This document shows positions 47,245 to 57,130 of a stretch of 64,000 nucleotides of DNA, piece after piece. Under the pieces are notes generated by a model. That model saw only the letters and a program-made list of their open reading frames with translations, ran no database searches and had not been told where the DNA came from. Position numbers and translations under genes: made by a program. The stretch covers positions 62,118,985-62,182,984 of the forward strand of contig CM044321.1 of the NCBI GenBank assembly GCA_024291935.2, given 5' to 3'. Position 1 is the stretch's first letter, and the number at the start of each line of letters is the position of its first letter. The stretch comes from Okapia johnstoni. Taxonomy: Eukaryota > Chordata > Mammalia > Artiodactyla > Giraffidae.

Positions 47245-47452
47245 AACTGTTAGTCGCTCAGTTGAGACCGACTCTCTGCAACCCCGTGAACTGTAGCCCG
47301 CTAGGCTCCTCTGCCCATGGAATTCTCCAGGCAAGAATGCTGGCATGGGTTGCCATTCCCTTCTCCAGGGGATCTTCCCAACACAAGGATCGAACCCAAG
47401 TCTCCTGCATCACAGGCAGATGGTTTACATATGAGCCATCAGGGAAGCCCTG
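47245..47452 (-). mobile_element. Second Bov-tA SINE nested in repeat copy A
   Basis: Reverse orientation, CTGTTAGTCGCTCAGTTGAG to GAGCCATCAGGGAAGCCCTG. Same orientation as the SINE 200 bp to its left. Confidence 0.9.
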
Positions 47453-47600
47453 TGGTGGCTTCTAGAAGGCAGGTATTTTTTGTTCCCTTCCTAATTCCCT
47501 CAGGGCTCACCAGCTCACTACAGGCTCTGGTTGCAACTGCTAATGACTGTGACATCGTTTGTTTACTAATATGGCAGACAATATTGCATTTCTCATAAGG

Positions 47601-48194
47601 TATTTAATATTTTTAGAGGGTAATAAAATCAAATTGTAAAATACCTATTTGTAGTTGTGATAATGATTTAATAGCAATATATGGATTCAAGGCTTTCTCA
47701 TCCCCAAATCCAATATACTCAAATCATTCTTTAGTATGCAATATGTTCAGAATAGTAACATATGTTAAAAACTAATGACATAGGGGTTTTTCTCAATTGT
47801 ATATAGGGTTTGCTTCATTTGGAATTGCATTTAGACTTTTCTATATTAAAGATAATCAACATCTATATCAAATGTCTTATCACTCATCTAACATCACATC
47901 ACTGTGTTAGAGTAGACACAAACATTGTTTACCAAATACCTGGTAGTAACTATTCTGACCATGCATTTCCTGTGCTACACATACCCTCAACCACAAAAGT
48001 CTCAGCCACAAAAGTCTCATAATGTGGAGTTAAAGTTTAACAGGTCTTTGCTGATAACATGCATTGATGGAGAGCCGCCTGACCTGCTCAACTTGTTCTT
48101 AATGACTTACCATTCAGAGCAGACGTCCACCAGACATTACCCAAAGAGCTGGATGCACACTGGTGTGTTTTTGTTATTGTTTTTCTTTTTTCTG
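47601..48194. other. No gene or named repeat seen
   Basis: Unassigned AT-rich sequence. Confidence 0.4.
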
Positions 48195-48300
48195 AAAGTG
48201 CCACACAGCATGTTGGATCTTAATTCCCCACCAGGAGTTGATTCCACAGGCTGTGCTGTGGAAATGCAGAATCCTGACCATTGAACCACCAGGGAATTCC
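48195..48300 (-). mobile_element. CHR-type SINE
   Basis: Reverse orientation: GAAAGTGCCACACAGCATGT, TTAATTCCCCACCAGGAGTT, and the head end ACCAGGGAATTCC. Confidence 0.78.
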
Positions 48301-49084
48301 TTGATGTGTTTTCCTGTTCACCAGTCACCCATGCTTTAGATGGGCCATCCCTTTTGGACATTATTGGAATCCCTTTAAGCTAAGTCTGTGTTGACACCGT
48401 GAATTTTTTAAGTTTATTACAAGTTTCAAAGATTACCAAAAAACATTGTCTACTTATGTAACTTTCTACAGCCTGGGTTTTGTTTTTTTTTTTTTTTTTA
48501 CATGATTTCTAGAGGTTTATTTCAGCAATTACATGTGAGAAAAATATTAGTTTTGTCTGACTACCATTTATTTCATTTAAGCAGCCTTGTAAGTTAGCAG
48601 AAAAAATCCTGACTAGTAAATGTTGAGAGCACAGCAATGACAGAGACAACCACAATAGAGCATCTTACTATAGAATACACACGCACTAACGTGAAGATCT
48701 TGGCTATTTGACTATCATAAATTGTTTCTTGCTCCGAATAAATTCTAAAGTAGCTTTCATCAAGGTTATGTAAACATGGAGTCATTGATAATTTTTTTCT
48801 TCGTTATTAATTTCCATACAAGATGATGTTTAAATTTAAAATGGAGACTTAGTTTACTTGATTTTAAAAGATTCTGTAGAACATGCCCAAATTTCTGCTT
48901 TGTAAGGATTCTTCGAGAAGAATCCTTAGATGTGTCACATTTGCTTAATGTGAGAACATGTGCATATCAGTGAATGAATGAAAAAGTGCCGTGTACAGTG
49001 AGCATCACTTTGTATCAAGTAGTGGAGGTCTCTAAGGGTTTACCAACATATAGCTCCTTACCCATCAAGTTTCTGCACAGATTA
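48301..49084. other. No gene; poly-T tract
   Basis: A T-tract of about 18 bases at 48482-48499. The rest is AT-rich and unassigned. Confidence 0.4.
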
Positions 49085-49147
49085 AGATGTAGGCATGTGC
49101 TGTGCTTAGTCACTCAGTCATGTCCGACTCTTTGCAGATGTAGGCAT
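49085..49147 (-). mobile_element. 39-bp SINE remnant between perfect 12-bp target-site duplications
   Basis: AGATGTAGGCAT at 49085-49096 is repeated exactly at 49136-49147. Between them are only 39 bp, which read in reverse as the last part of a BovA body (GCAAAGAGTCGGACATGACT and the following tail). This looks like a retrotransposition event truncated at its 5' end to a very short stub. Confidence 0.85.
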
Positions 49148-50298
49148 AAAAGAAGGGTAAAGCTGGCCTCGTCACCAGCAGATAGCTTGCTTCCAGGTTT
49201 GCTCCAAAGGAGAAAGAGGCAGGGCATGTTTATTCTTACTAAACTTATCAATCTAAGTCATCCCACTTGAGGCTGACTAAGTAATGGGGCAAAGTAAGCC
49301 CAGATGTCCCCAGAAAATTCTCTAACAATTGGCATGGAAAAAGCAAAGAGCATGGGAAAGCATTTTCCCTACCACCAAGTGTTGTACCAGGCTCTGTCCC
49401 ACACACCTTAATTATTCACAATTAGAATCCACCACCATTCTTGTTGTTCTCTTTCTTTATTTTTTCCTTTTCTATTTCTTTTTTTCTAAGGGACCAGTAA
49501 AGAGTCATCTACTTAGTATTTCTAAGAGCTTTGCCTCACCTACAGGGGTTTGACAATATTCTGATATTTCTGTGTTGAAGTGTAAAAATGCTAAGCTCTT
49601 CTGTGATACTCTAATCTTTGTAATCTTTCCCATGCACTGCAGGAAACTTACATCAATCTTCAGATGGCCCAACACCTTTAGCAGATTCTCTAAGTGGTAC
49701 ATGATAGCAAAAGTTTAAAAAATTACTGTCCTCTAGGGCAGGTAATATCTTCCTGGCATCTTGATCAGTAAGCATGGCTATTTTGCATCTCCAAGGACAG
49801 ACTGTCCTGTTCTTTTCCCTAGTTGATTGGCTGCTATTTTTTAACATGGGTGTCTTGGCATTACCTCAGTCCTACTTACATCACTTATCCAAAATGCCCT
49901 ATAGCTGTCTACACAGTAAATGGGTAAATCTGCTTTGTCCTGCTTGGACCTCCTCTAAGCCTTATCTTTTACCCAGGGGACATGTATGTGAGGAGGGGCT
50001 TCTCCAAATTCTTAGCAACTTTCTTCCAAGCCCTGCTTCTATGGCGCCATCTCTTTGACTCCAAACAAGCCCTACATGTTTGGTTTCTTCAATCTAATAA
50101 GACTGAGGGTGGGGATGGGGGTGTGGGGAAAAAATGACCTATAGATGAGATACTTTTGCATGGATTTTTTTTTCCCCCTTAGGCATCTGTTATGTGCCAG
50201 GGATTGCCCTAGGCTCTAGGAACATTAAGACAAGTAAGACACAAAGCTTAAATTTGGGAAGGGGTGGGTTATAGACTTCATGTGATTTTTCATGTTCT
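49148..50298. other. No gene or named repeat seen
   Basis: About 1.15 kb. A MIR/L2-like phrase lies near 50183-50225 (GGCATCTGTTATGTGCCAGG). A T-rich tract lies at 49440-49490. Confidence 0.4.
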
Positions 50299-50591
50299 CA
50301 TGTTGGACCACGGAGAAGGCAATGGCACCCCACTCCAGTACTCTTGCCTGGAAAATCCCATGGACGGAGGAGCCTGGTAGGCTGCAGTCCATGGGGTCGC
50401 TAAGAGTCGGACACGACTGAGCGACTTCACTTTCACTTTTCACTTTCATGCATTGGAGCAGGAAATGGCAACCCACTCCAGTGTTCTTGCCTGGAGAATC
50501 CCAGGGATGGCAGAGCCTGCTGGGCTGCCATCTATGGGGTCGCACAGAGTTGGACACGACTGAGGTGACTTAGCAGCAGCATGTTGGACCA
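50299..50591 (+). mobile_element. BOV-A2 SINE (BovA dimer) with perfect 12-bp target-site duplication
   Basis: Two BovA units lie in tandem: 50311-50430 (GGAGAAGGCAATGGCACCCC ... GACTGAGCGACTTCACTTTC) and 50455-50579 (GGAGCAGGAAATGGCAACCC ... GACTGAGGTGACTTAGCAGC). CATGTTGGACCA flanks it at 50299-50310 and 50580-50591. Full length and exact duplication point to a young insertion. Confidence 0.95.
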
Positions 50592-50790
50592 GAGGAAAGT
50601 CTGCGATATATTCCTAGGGAGTACGGAGCCCAATAAAATGGACCAGAAAGGGAAGACTGGAAATTTTCAACACTTAAATAACTTTATCTATGAGGATATA
50701 GATAAAATCTCTCAAGCTAGTGTCTGACAACCTTATTTCCCCTTAGAGGAATCAGTAAACTAATAAATGATAGACCTCAACTGAAATAAA

Positions 50791-50997
50791 TGTGCACGTG
50801 CTTGTACAGTCATGTCTGACTCTTTGTGACCCCACGGACTGTAGCTCTCCAGGCTCCTCTGTCCATGGGATTTTCCAGGCAAGAATACTGGAGTGGACTG
50901 GCATTTCTTTCTCCAGAGGACCTTCTCGATCCAAGGATAGAACCGTCTCCTTCATTGGTAGGCGGATTCTTTACCACTGAGCCACCAGGGAAGCCCT
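50791..50997 (-). mobile_element. Bov-tA SINE
   Basis: Reverse orientation, GTGCACGTGCTTGTACAGTC to GAGCCACCAGGGAAGCCC. Full body and head; the B-box part is changed (GATAGAACCG). Confidence 0.92.
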
Positions 50998-51535
50998 TCA
51001 TGGTTAAAGGGGCTGATGCAAATATTGTCTACTTTGGAAAACACCAGGATCAAGTTTCCCCTCTTTTGAATCTTTCCTCTCTCCCTTAAGCAAAGGAAAC
51101 TCAAGAGGCCATAAAACTCTCCCTTATTGCCCAGCATCCCTTCAAAAGGAAAAACCCAGGGCCACCTTATTGGTCTTCCTATCCTTCTTCATCCCCAAAC
51201 CAAACCATTTTCAACTTCTTCAAGCCTTTTTCTATCTGTGTGACCCTCTGGGAACCTCAAACATCAGCAGTCCCTAAGTCTTCATCATAAATGGTGATGA
51301 GATGAATAAAATTTATGCCCCAAACATTTTTAAGCGAGTAATGTTTGCCAGAAACAGTACAAGGTAACAGGGATGTGTAGTGAACTTAAAAAACACGGTC
51401 CTTATAGTCCTTGTAGCTGTTAAACTTCATCTAGTGGAATAGACTGTAAACATATAAAGGCATAAGGAAATGGCAGTTGTAAAAATCTCTATACAGGAAC
51501 ACACAGAAAATAGAGGAATAAATAAGAGAGTGCTG
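50998..51535. other. No gene; weak MIR/L2-like remnant
   Basis: 51325-51450 (AATGTTTGCCAGAAACAGTA onward) may be an ancient repeat. Otherwise unassigned. Confidence 0.35.
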
Positions 51536-51955
51536 GTGCAGTTCCGGACCACCACAATAAAGTGAGTCACATGGCATTTTTGGTTTCCTATTGTATATAA
51601 AATTGTGTTTATACTATACTGTAGTCACTAAGTATGCAATAGTATTAGGTCTCAAAAATTCACGTGTTAATTTAAAAACTACTTTATTGCTAACAATGAT
51701 GACCATCATTTTTTGCAATATTAACATCAAAGATCAGTAACTGTAGGTCATCATAACAAAGTAACAACAATGAGAAAGTTTTGAAATATTGCTAGAATTA
51801 CCAAAATGTGTCCCAGGATGTGAAATGGGCCAGTGCTGTTGGAAAAATGGTGCTGATAGACCGGCTCCAGGCAGAGTGGCCACAAATCTTCAATGTGTAA
51901 AAAACATGAAGTGCAATAAAGAGAAATGCAATAAAATGAGGAATGCTTCTACTAA
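51536..51955 (-). mobile_element. Tigger1-like DNA transposon remnant, internally deleted
   Basis: The left end reads CAGTTCCGGACCACCACAAT AAAGTGAGTCACATGGC followed by TTGGTTTCC. The right end has GGAAAAATGGTGCTGATAGA, GCAGAGTGGCCACAAATCTT CAATGTGTAAAAAAC and GCAATAAAGAGAAATGCAAT AAAATGAGGAATGC. These are the two ends of a pogo/Tigger element joined with the transposase removed. CAATAAA-type inverted ends are visible at both sides. Strand is uncertain. Confidence 0.7.
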
Positions 51956-52319
51956 GCTATGTGACCAAATTTAGTTTGGGGAACAGGCAAGGTCTTTCTG
52001 CTAAAACAAAGTTTCAGTTTTGATGGAAGGATAGTAAGATGCCATCCATGATGACAAAATAATACACCAGGAAATGTGCTTTTGGTGCATTCATGGAACA
52101 TAGTATCATTCTAGGAAGCCAAATATAAAAATATTGCTTTGCTGCAGATATTCTTCAAAATTATATGAAAGAAAAATCCTGAGTCCTTAAAGTGATTCAA
52201 AGTGGTGACTTTAAAGTGATAAAGTGAATGGAGAATTGATAATCACTTGAATTTTATTATCAAAATAATGCTATCTGCAACCACCCTTAATCTTGTTGAC
52301 TTAAAAAAATATGTGCAAC
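51956..52319. other. No gene or named repeat seen
   Basis: Unassigned AT-rich sequence. Confidence 0.4.
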
Positions 52320-52660
52320 CTAAAAGTTGAGAGTTATGTTTTATTCGGTGGGAAATTTTTAGGACATCAAGCCTGAGAGGCAGCATCTCAAGTAACCCTG
52401 AGAGAACTGCTCTGAGGAGGGTAGGGGGTAACTAGATTATGCAGAAATTCTGCAATAAAGGACAGGTAATTAGAGAAAAACAAGTATCTCAAGTTAAGGA
52501 ATTTAGCCCTTTTCTGTGTATGGGAAGCTGCAAGAGCCTGATGGTGCTAGGTGGTGTGTATTCTTACCTTCCTGAGTTTCCTCAGGGCTCACCAGCTCAC
52601 ACTGGAGGGCTTCAATCACTGATGACACCCTTGGTTTACTGATAAGGTAGGAAATATTAT
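52320..52660 (+). repeat. LTR-like repeat copy B
   Basis: AAAGTTGAGAGTTATGTTTT ATTCGGTGGGAAATTTTTAG, CATCTCAAGTAACCCTGAGA, TATCTCAAGTTAAGGAATTT, CTTTTCTGTGTATGGGAAGC, TCCTCAGGGCTCACCAGCTC. Same order as copy A, uninterrupted. Confidence 0.65.
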
Positions 52661-53379
52661 TTCTAAATCACACTGCCGAGTTCAGGTAGCATTATGAATA
52701 AGGAAAGCCTCTCTCTATTTCTCTGATGATGCTTGATTTTAGCTCAGTGTTATTTATGATGTTCTTGGCTTTTGCAGTGCACATGCTTTCATCCTACCTA
52801 CAAGAATTATCTCTGCATTAAACTTTATTGATGTAAAGTCTTTATATTTTAAGTGAGAGAATAAAACATGATGGGCTTCCTATTTTAAGATTCTGGTTAT
52901 TTTCCCCATACGAAAAAATCATAACAACCTAAAAAATGAATAATAATAAGGGCATTATTGGACATCTCGGGTTCCAGGGACAAAGACACTCCCCTTGAGG
53001 GGAGCTTGAGCCAAGGATTTAACATTTTGGAGTTCAAGTTAGAAAGCAAATAAAATGATTCTAGCAAGGAAACCAAAACAGGCACAATGTGCCTCACAAA
53101 TAAATTCCCATTCCAAGTACTACTCTTTCTTGTTTTTCACCTAAAAGCCACCAAAAGTCACCACATTCCTACTTGCTGGTGTATTAAGTTTATTTTTGCC
53201 TTAAATTTCTATCTTCTGTTTTGGCATCTGTCCCCCAATATTTGCAGGGCTTGGGCCAGAGCACAAATGGAGACCCACATCCAATACAGAAGTTCTGATG
53301 ATGGATCAATGAGGTTTAAATGAATAATAAAATAAAGACATTCATAATTGTACTTGTTATTTATTCTATGAAACTTTTT
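52661..53379. other. No gene or named repeat seen
   Basis: Unassigned stretch between two inverted copies of the LTR-like repeat. Confidence 0.4.
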
Positions 53380-53870
53380 TAATGCCATTGAGAAATGGAA
53401 TATTTCCTGCCATATCGGTAAAGAAGGATATTACTGTCACCAGCAATTGCAGCTGCAATGGACGAGACCTGAGGGATCTCAGGAAGGGAAGAATACGTGC
53501 CATCTAGCAGCCATCAGATGGCGGCCCTTCCCAAATGGTGAGCCCTGAGGAAGCTCAGGCTATGAAGACATGGGATACTGGCCCCAGATACCTGAGATGG
53601 ATATCAAAAGAATGATTTCAGTGAGCCCAGACTCTAGCATCTTCCCAAACATAAAAAAGCACTAAATTCCTTAACTTGAGACACTTGGTTTCTTTAATTA
53701 ACAGTAATCTTGTGATGTTCCTGACTACCCACAGAACGCTTTGTATATCCTGGCTGCTCCTCTCATGTCCTCAGAGTTTCTCAGAGCTATTTGAAACGCA
53801 GTCTACCAGGCTGCAGTCCTCATTTTGCCCCAAATGAAGCTTAACGCACAACTCATACACTGTGCAAAAA
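53380..53870 (-). repeat. LTR-like repeat copy C, inverted
   Basis: Reverse complement of the same repeat: GGTGAGCCCTGAGGAAGCTC, AATGATTTCAGTGAGCCCAG ACTCTAGCATCTTCCCAAAC, AAATTCCTTAACTTGAGACA, TTTCTTTAATTAACAGTAAT. It has segments that copy B lacks but copy A keeps (the ATTTCAGTGAGCCCAGACT part), so it is closer to full length. Confidence 0.62.
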
Positions 53871-54885
53871 AAACCTTTAACACCGTTTCAGCAAAATCAG
53901 TAATTATGTTGTTATAATCCAGATTTTCATGTAAATCATGTTTTATTGTCAGGAATGATCTAAGGCATAAAGAAAGAAAATAATTACACAGCCTTAAATC
54001 CCAGAAGCAAAGTCAACATTCAGAAAATTTGAATGAAGTTCTGAGTCTTCAAGAATGTTGCTATTGTAGCCTACCTGGAACTTTGCCTAAAATCTGCGTT
54101 CCACCTCTATCATTTTTGTCTATTACTGCCTCCTCGCAAAGCTGCATTGCTGCAGGCTTATCTTCTCAAGTGTAATCCATTGACAAGTGAGATGCAAAAA
54201 AAAAAACTAAACATTCCATGAAATCAAAGACAAAAAGGTGATCACAATTAGTTGAAATGAAAGAATATGTGGCTTAGATCAGTACTGGTACAGTGTCTGT
54301 GAAGTCATTTATGAATTCATGGCATATATGTATTAATTTCTATGTGATTTATCCTATTAAGTGGGAAAAAAGTATATCTGATCCAAAATACTTTCAACCG
54401 GTAAAAAGGCTCCAAGTTAAAAAAAAAAAAAGTACTGTGGTGGATGAAGAGGAAATCTGAAGAGAGATGTTTTTTGGACAGGCTCCATCTGTCCATCAGT
54501 TAAATTTGATATATCATTCATTACAGTGTCTACTCCAGGAGTCAAAGGAATTTCAGTTATGATTTAGCACAACAGGATGACTTGGGGCATCTCTAATACC
54601 TGCCAGAATTCAGACAGTGCCCATGAAACCTACAAGGAGAGTCTGGGAGTAAGTGAGGGAAATGGGTGTTTGTGCAGCTTCTGTTAGGAGCAAGATATGT
54701 ATCAGACTTACTATCATAAGCTGTCTCATTTCATTTAACAGTATTCTATGGATATTGTAGATTTAACAGAACACATACAGGCAGTCATTCTGATTGCAAG
54801 GATCAGCAAATCTGTCTGGCTAACACAAGGAAAGGTGTAGTAGTTATTAGGAATTTAAGAAAAAATATCATATAAAACCCACAGT
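53871..54885. other. No gene or named repeat seen
   Basis: About 1 kb of AT-rich DNA with A-tracts at 54196-54207 and 54419-54431. Confidence 0.4.
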
Positions 54886-55096
54886 GTGCATGCATGCTCA
54901 GTCATGTCCAACTCTTTGCAACCTCATGGACTGTAGCCCATCAGGCTCCTCTGCCCATGGAATTTGCCAGGCAAGGATACTGGAGTGGGTTGCCATTTCC
55001 TTCTCCAGGGAAACTTCCAGATGCAGGGATTGAACCTGCGTCTCTTGTGTCTCCTGAATTGGAAGGTGGATTCTTTACTGAACCACCTGGGAGGCC
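54886..55096 (-). mobile_element. Bov-tA SINE
   Basis: Reverse orientation, GTGCATGCATGCTCAGTCAT to GAACCACCTGGGAGGCC. Complete, with moderate divergence. Confidence 0.92.
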
Positions 55097-55241
55097 ACTA
55101 AACCCTTAGCAATGGCTTCTATATAATCTCTCCACTCTGCCTTTACAATGACTCAGCCCTCTTAGGCTCTGCTTCTCCAGGGTCTCCTGTCACTTTCCTC
55201 TAAGTTGTTAGATCATTCTCTTTCTATACCTTCTCTATCTA

Positions 55242-55667
55242 TGTTGTTGTTGTTCAGCCGCTCAGTCACGTCCAACTCTGCGACCCCATGGACTGCAGCA
55301 CGCCAGGCTTCCCTGTCCTTCCCTATCTCCTGGAGCTTGCTCAAACTCGTGTCCATTGAGTCGGTGATTCCATCCAACCATCTCATCCTCTGTCATCCTG
55401 TTCTCCTCCTGCCCTCAATCTTGCCCAGCATCAGGGTCTTTTCCAATGAGTCAGTTCTTCGCATCAGGTGGCCAAAGGATTGGCGTTTCAGCTTCAGCAT
55501 GAGTCCTTCCAATGAATATTCAGGACTGATCTCCTTTAGGATGGACTGGTGGGATCTCCTTGCTGTCCAAGGGACTCTCAAGAGTCTTCTCCAACCCCAC
55601 AGTTCAAAAGCATCAGTTCTTCGGCACTCAGCCTTCTTCACGGTCCAACTCTCACATCCATACATGA
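55242..55667 (-). mobile_element. BovB LINE 3'-end fragment, 0.43 kb
   Basis: The minus strand codes, in one frame (55393-55665), for the BovB C-terminus MYGCESWTVKKAECRRTDAF ... [18 protein letters not shown] ... [19 protein letters not shown], then breaks before the 3' end at GTTGTTGTTGTTCAGCCGC. The 198-codon plus-strand frame over it is its antisense shadow. Confidence 0.93.
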
Positions 55668-55949
55668 CTATCTATAGCATCTATTTACTAACAATCCAGT
55701 TCATTCATAATCATCATATGACTGTACATTTTTTTCCTTATGACCTTTTAGTTCTTCTTTCAGTTACTAAATTCTTTTTGTGTGTCTATTCAAATTTCTA
55801 AGAGGGAACAATCTCACTGACTGAGTTCTTTCTTACTAGAGGGAGTTTTTAGAACTCAGGTTACTTCATTGCCATTGGCAAGCTTATGTATTAGCTATCT
55901 TTCAGATGCCTAGCCATGTGGCAATCAGCTAGGACTATGAGAGGGTGCC

Positions 55950-57130
55950 AGCACAAGTCAATTGGGGAAAAATGGTCTCCTCATAAAAATGGTGCTGAGA
56001 GAACTGAGTATCCACATTCGAAGAATGACATTAGGCCCTTATCTCACACTAAACACAACGACTGACTCAAAGTAGGTGAGAACCCTGAATGTAAGAGGTC
56101 AAACTATAAAACTCTCAGAAGAAAATACAGGTATAAATCTTTGTAACCCTTGAGTAGTCAATGATTCTTAGCTGTGACACCAAAGTACAAACCAGAAAAA
56201 ATAGATAGACTGGACATTGTCAATATTAAAATCTTCTGTGCTTTCAATGGCATCATCAAGAAAGTAAACAACCTACAGACTGGGAAAAAATACTTACAAA
56301 TCAAGTCATGTATTTGATAAGGGACTTCTTCCTAGAGTATATAAAGAACTCATACTGTTGAAAAAAGACAAATAACCCAACTGAAAAATGGGCAGAAGTT
56401 ATGAATAAACACTTCTCCAAAGAAGATATAACATAAGCACAAGAAAAGATGTTATTAGTCATTAGGGAAAACAAAATCACAATGAGATACCACTTCATAC
56501 CCACTAGGGTGGCTATAATAAAAAAGAGAATAAAGAATATTGGTAAAGATGTGGGGATATTGGCATCCTCATGTACTGCTCGTGGGGGTGTAATATGAAA
56601 AAGAAAAAAACATTAAAAAAAACAGTATGCCAATTCCAGAAAAGGCTAAACATAAAGCTACAAAGTGATCCAGTAATACTCCTTCTGTGTATGTATCCAA
56701 GAGAATTGAAAACACACACGCCCACCTAAAAATTTATATGTAAGTGTTCATAGCTGCATTATTCATAATAGCCAAAACAGAAATGTCAAGAACAGACCTG
56801 TGAACACAGCAGGGGAAGAAGGTGGGATGAAATGAGAGAGTAGCATTGAAATATATACATTACTGTGTGTAAAATAGATAGCTCGTGGGAAGTTGCTGTA
56901 TACCACAGGGAGCTCAGCTCAGTGCTCTGTGATGACCTAGAGGATGTGAGATGGGAAGGGAGGGTGGGGAAGGAGGTTCAAGAAGGAGAGGATATATGTA
57001 TTCTTATGGCTGATTCCATTGTCGTACAGCAGAGACCAACACAACATTGTAAAGCAAGGATCCTCCAATTTTTTTTAAAAAAATGTGAAAGCAATCTAAA
57101 TGCCCATCAGCTGATGAATGAATACAAACA
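55950..57130 (+). mobile_element. Older L1 ORF2 3' part, interrupted by a younger L1 end
   Basis: 55950-56789 carries the end of L1 ORF2 with many stops: GATACCACTTCATACCCACT AGGGTGGCTATAAT, ACAGTATGCCAATTCCAGAA, GCATTATTCATAATAGCCAA. It continues at 57081-57130 (GCAATCTAAATGCCCATCAG CTGATGAATGAATAC). The join is split by the 290-bp L1 3' end at 56790-57080. Confidence 0.88.
56790..57080 (+). mobile_element. L1 3'-UTR copy (copy 4 of 4), nested in an older L1
   Basis: ACAGACCTGTGAACACAGCA, GAGAGTAGCATTGAAATATA, GGGAAGTTGCTGTATACCAC AGGGAGCTCAGCTC, CTGTGATGACCTAGAGGATG and an A-rich end. AAATGTCAA (56781-56789) and AAATGTGAA (57081-57089) flank it as a target-site duplication with one mismatch. 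Confidence 0.87.

Larger units (their letters stand above)
46684..47600 (+). repeat. LTR-like repeat copy A, split by two SINEs
   Basis: Segments 46684-46828, 47044-47244 and 47453-47600 line up with one continuous repeat also seen at 52320-52660 and, inverted, at 53380-53870. Shared landmarks: GTTTTATTC...AAATTTTTAGGAC, CATCTCAAGTAACCCTGAGA, TTTTCTGTGTATGG, CAGGGCTCACCAGCTCAC. I do not know its family name. The polyA-like start and overall layout suggest an LTR. Confidence 0.65.

Noticed and set aside
55205..55801. 198-codon plus-strand frame
   Set aside because: It reads across the antisense of BovB 55242-55667 and its flanks. It is not a gene.
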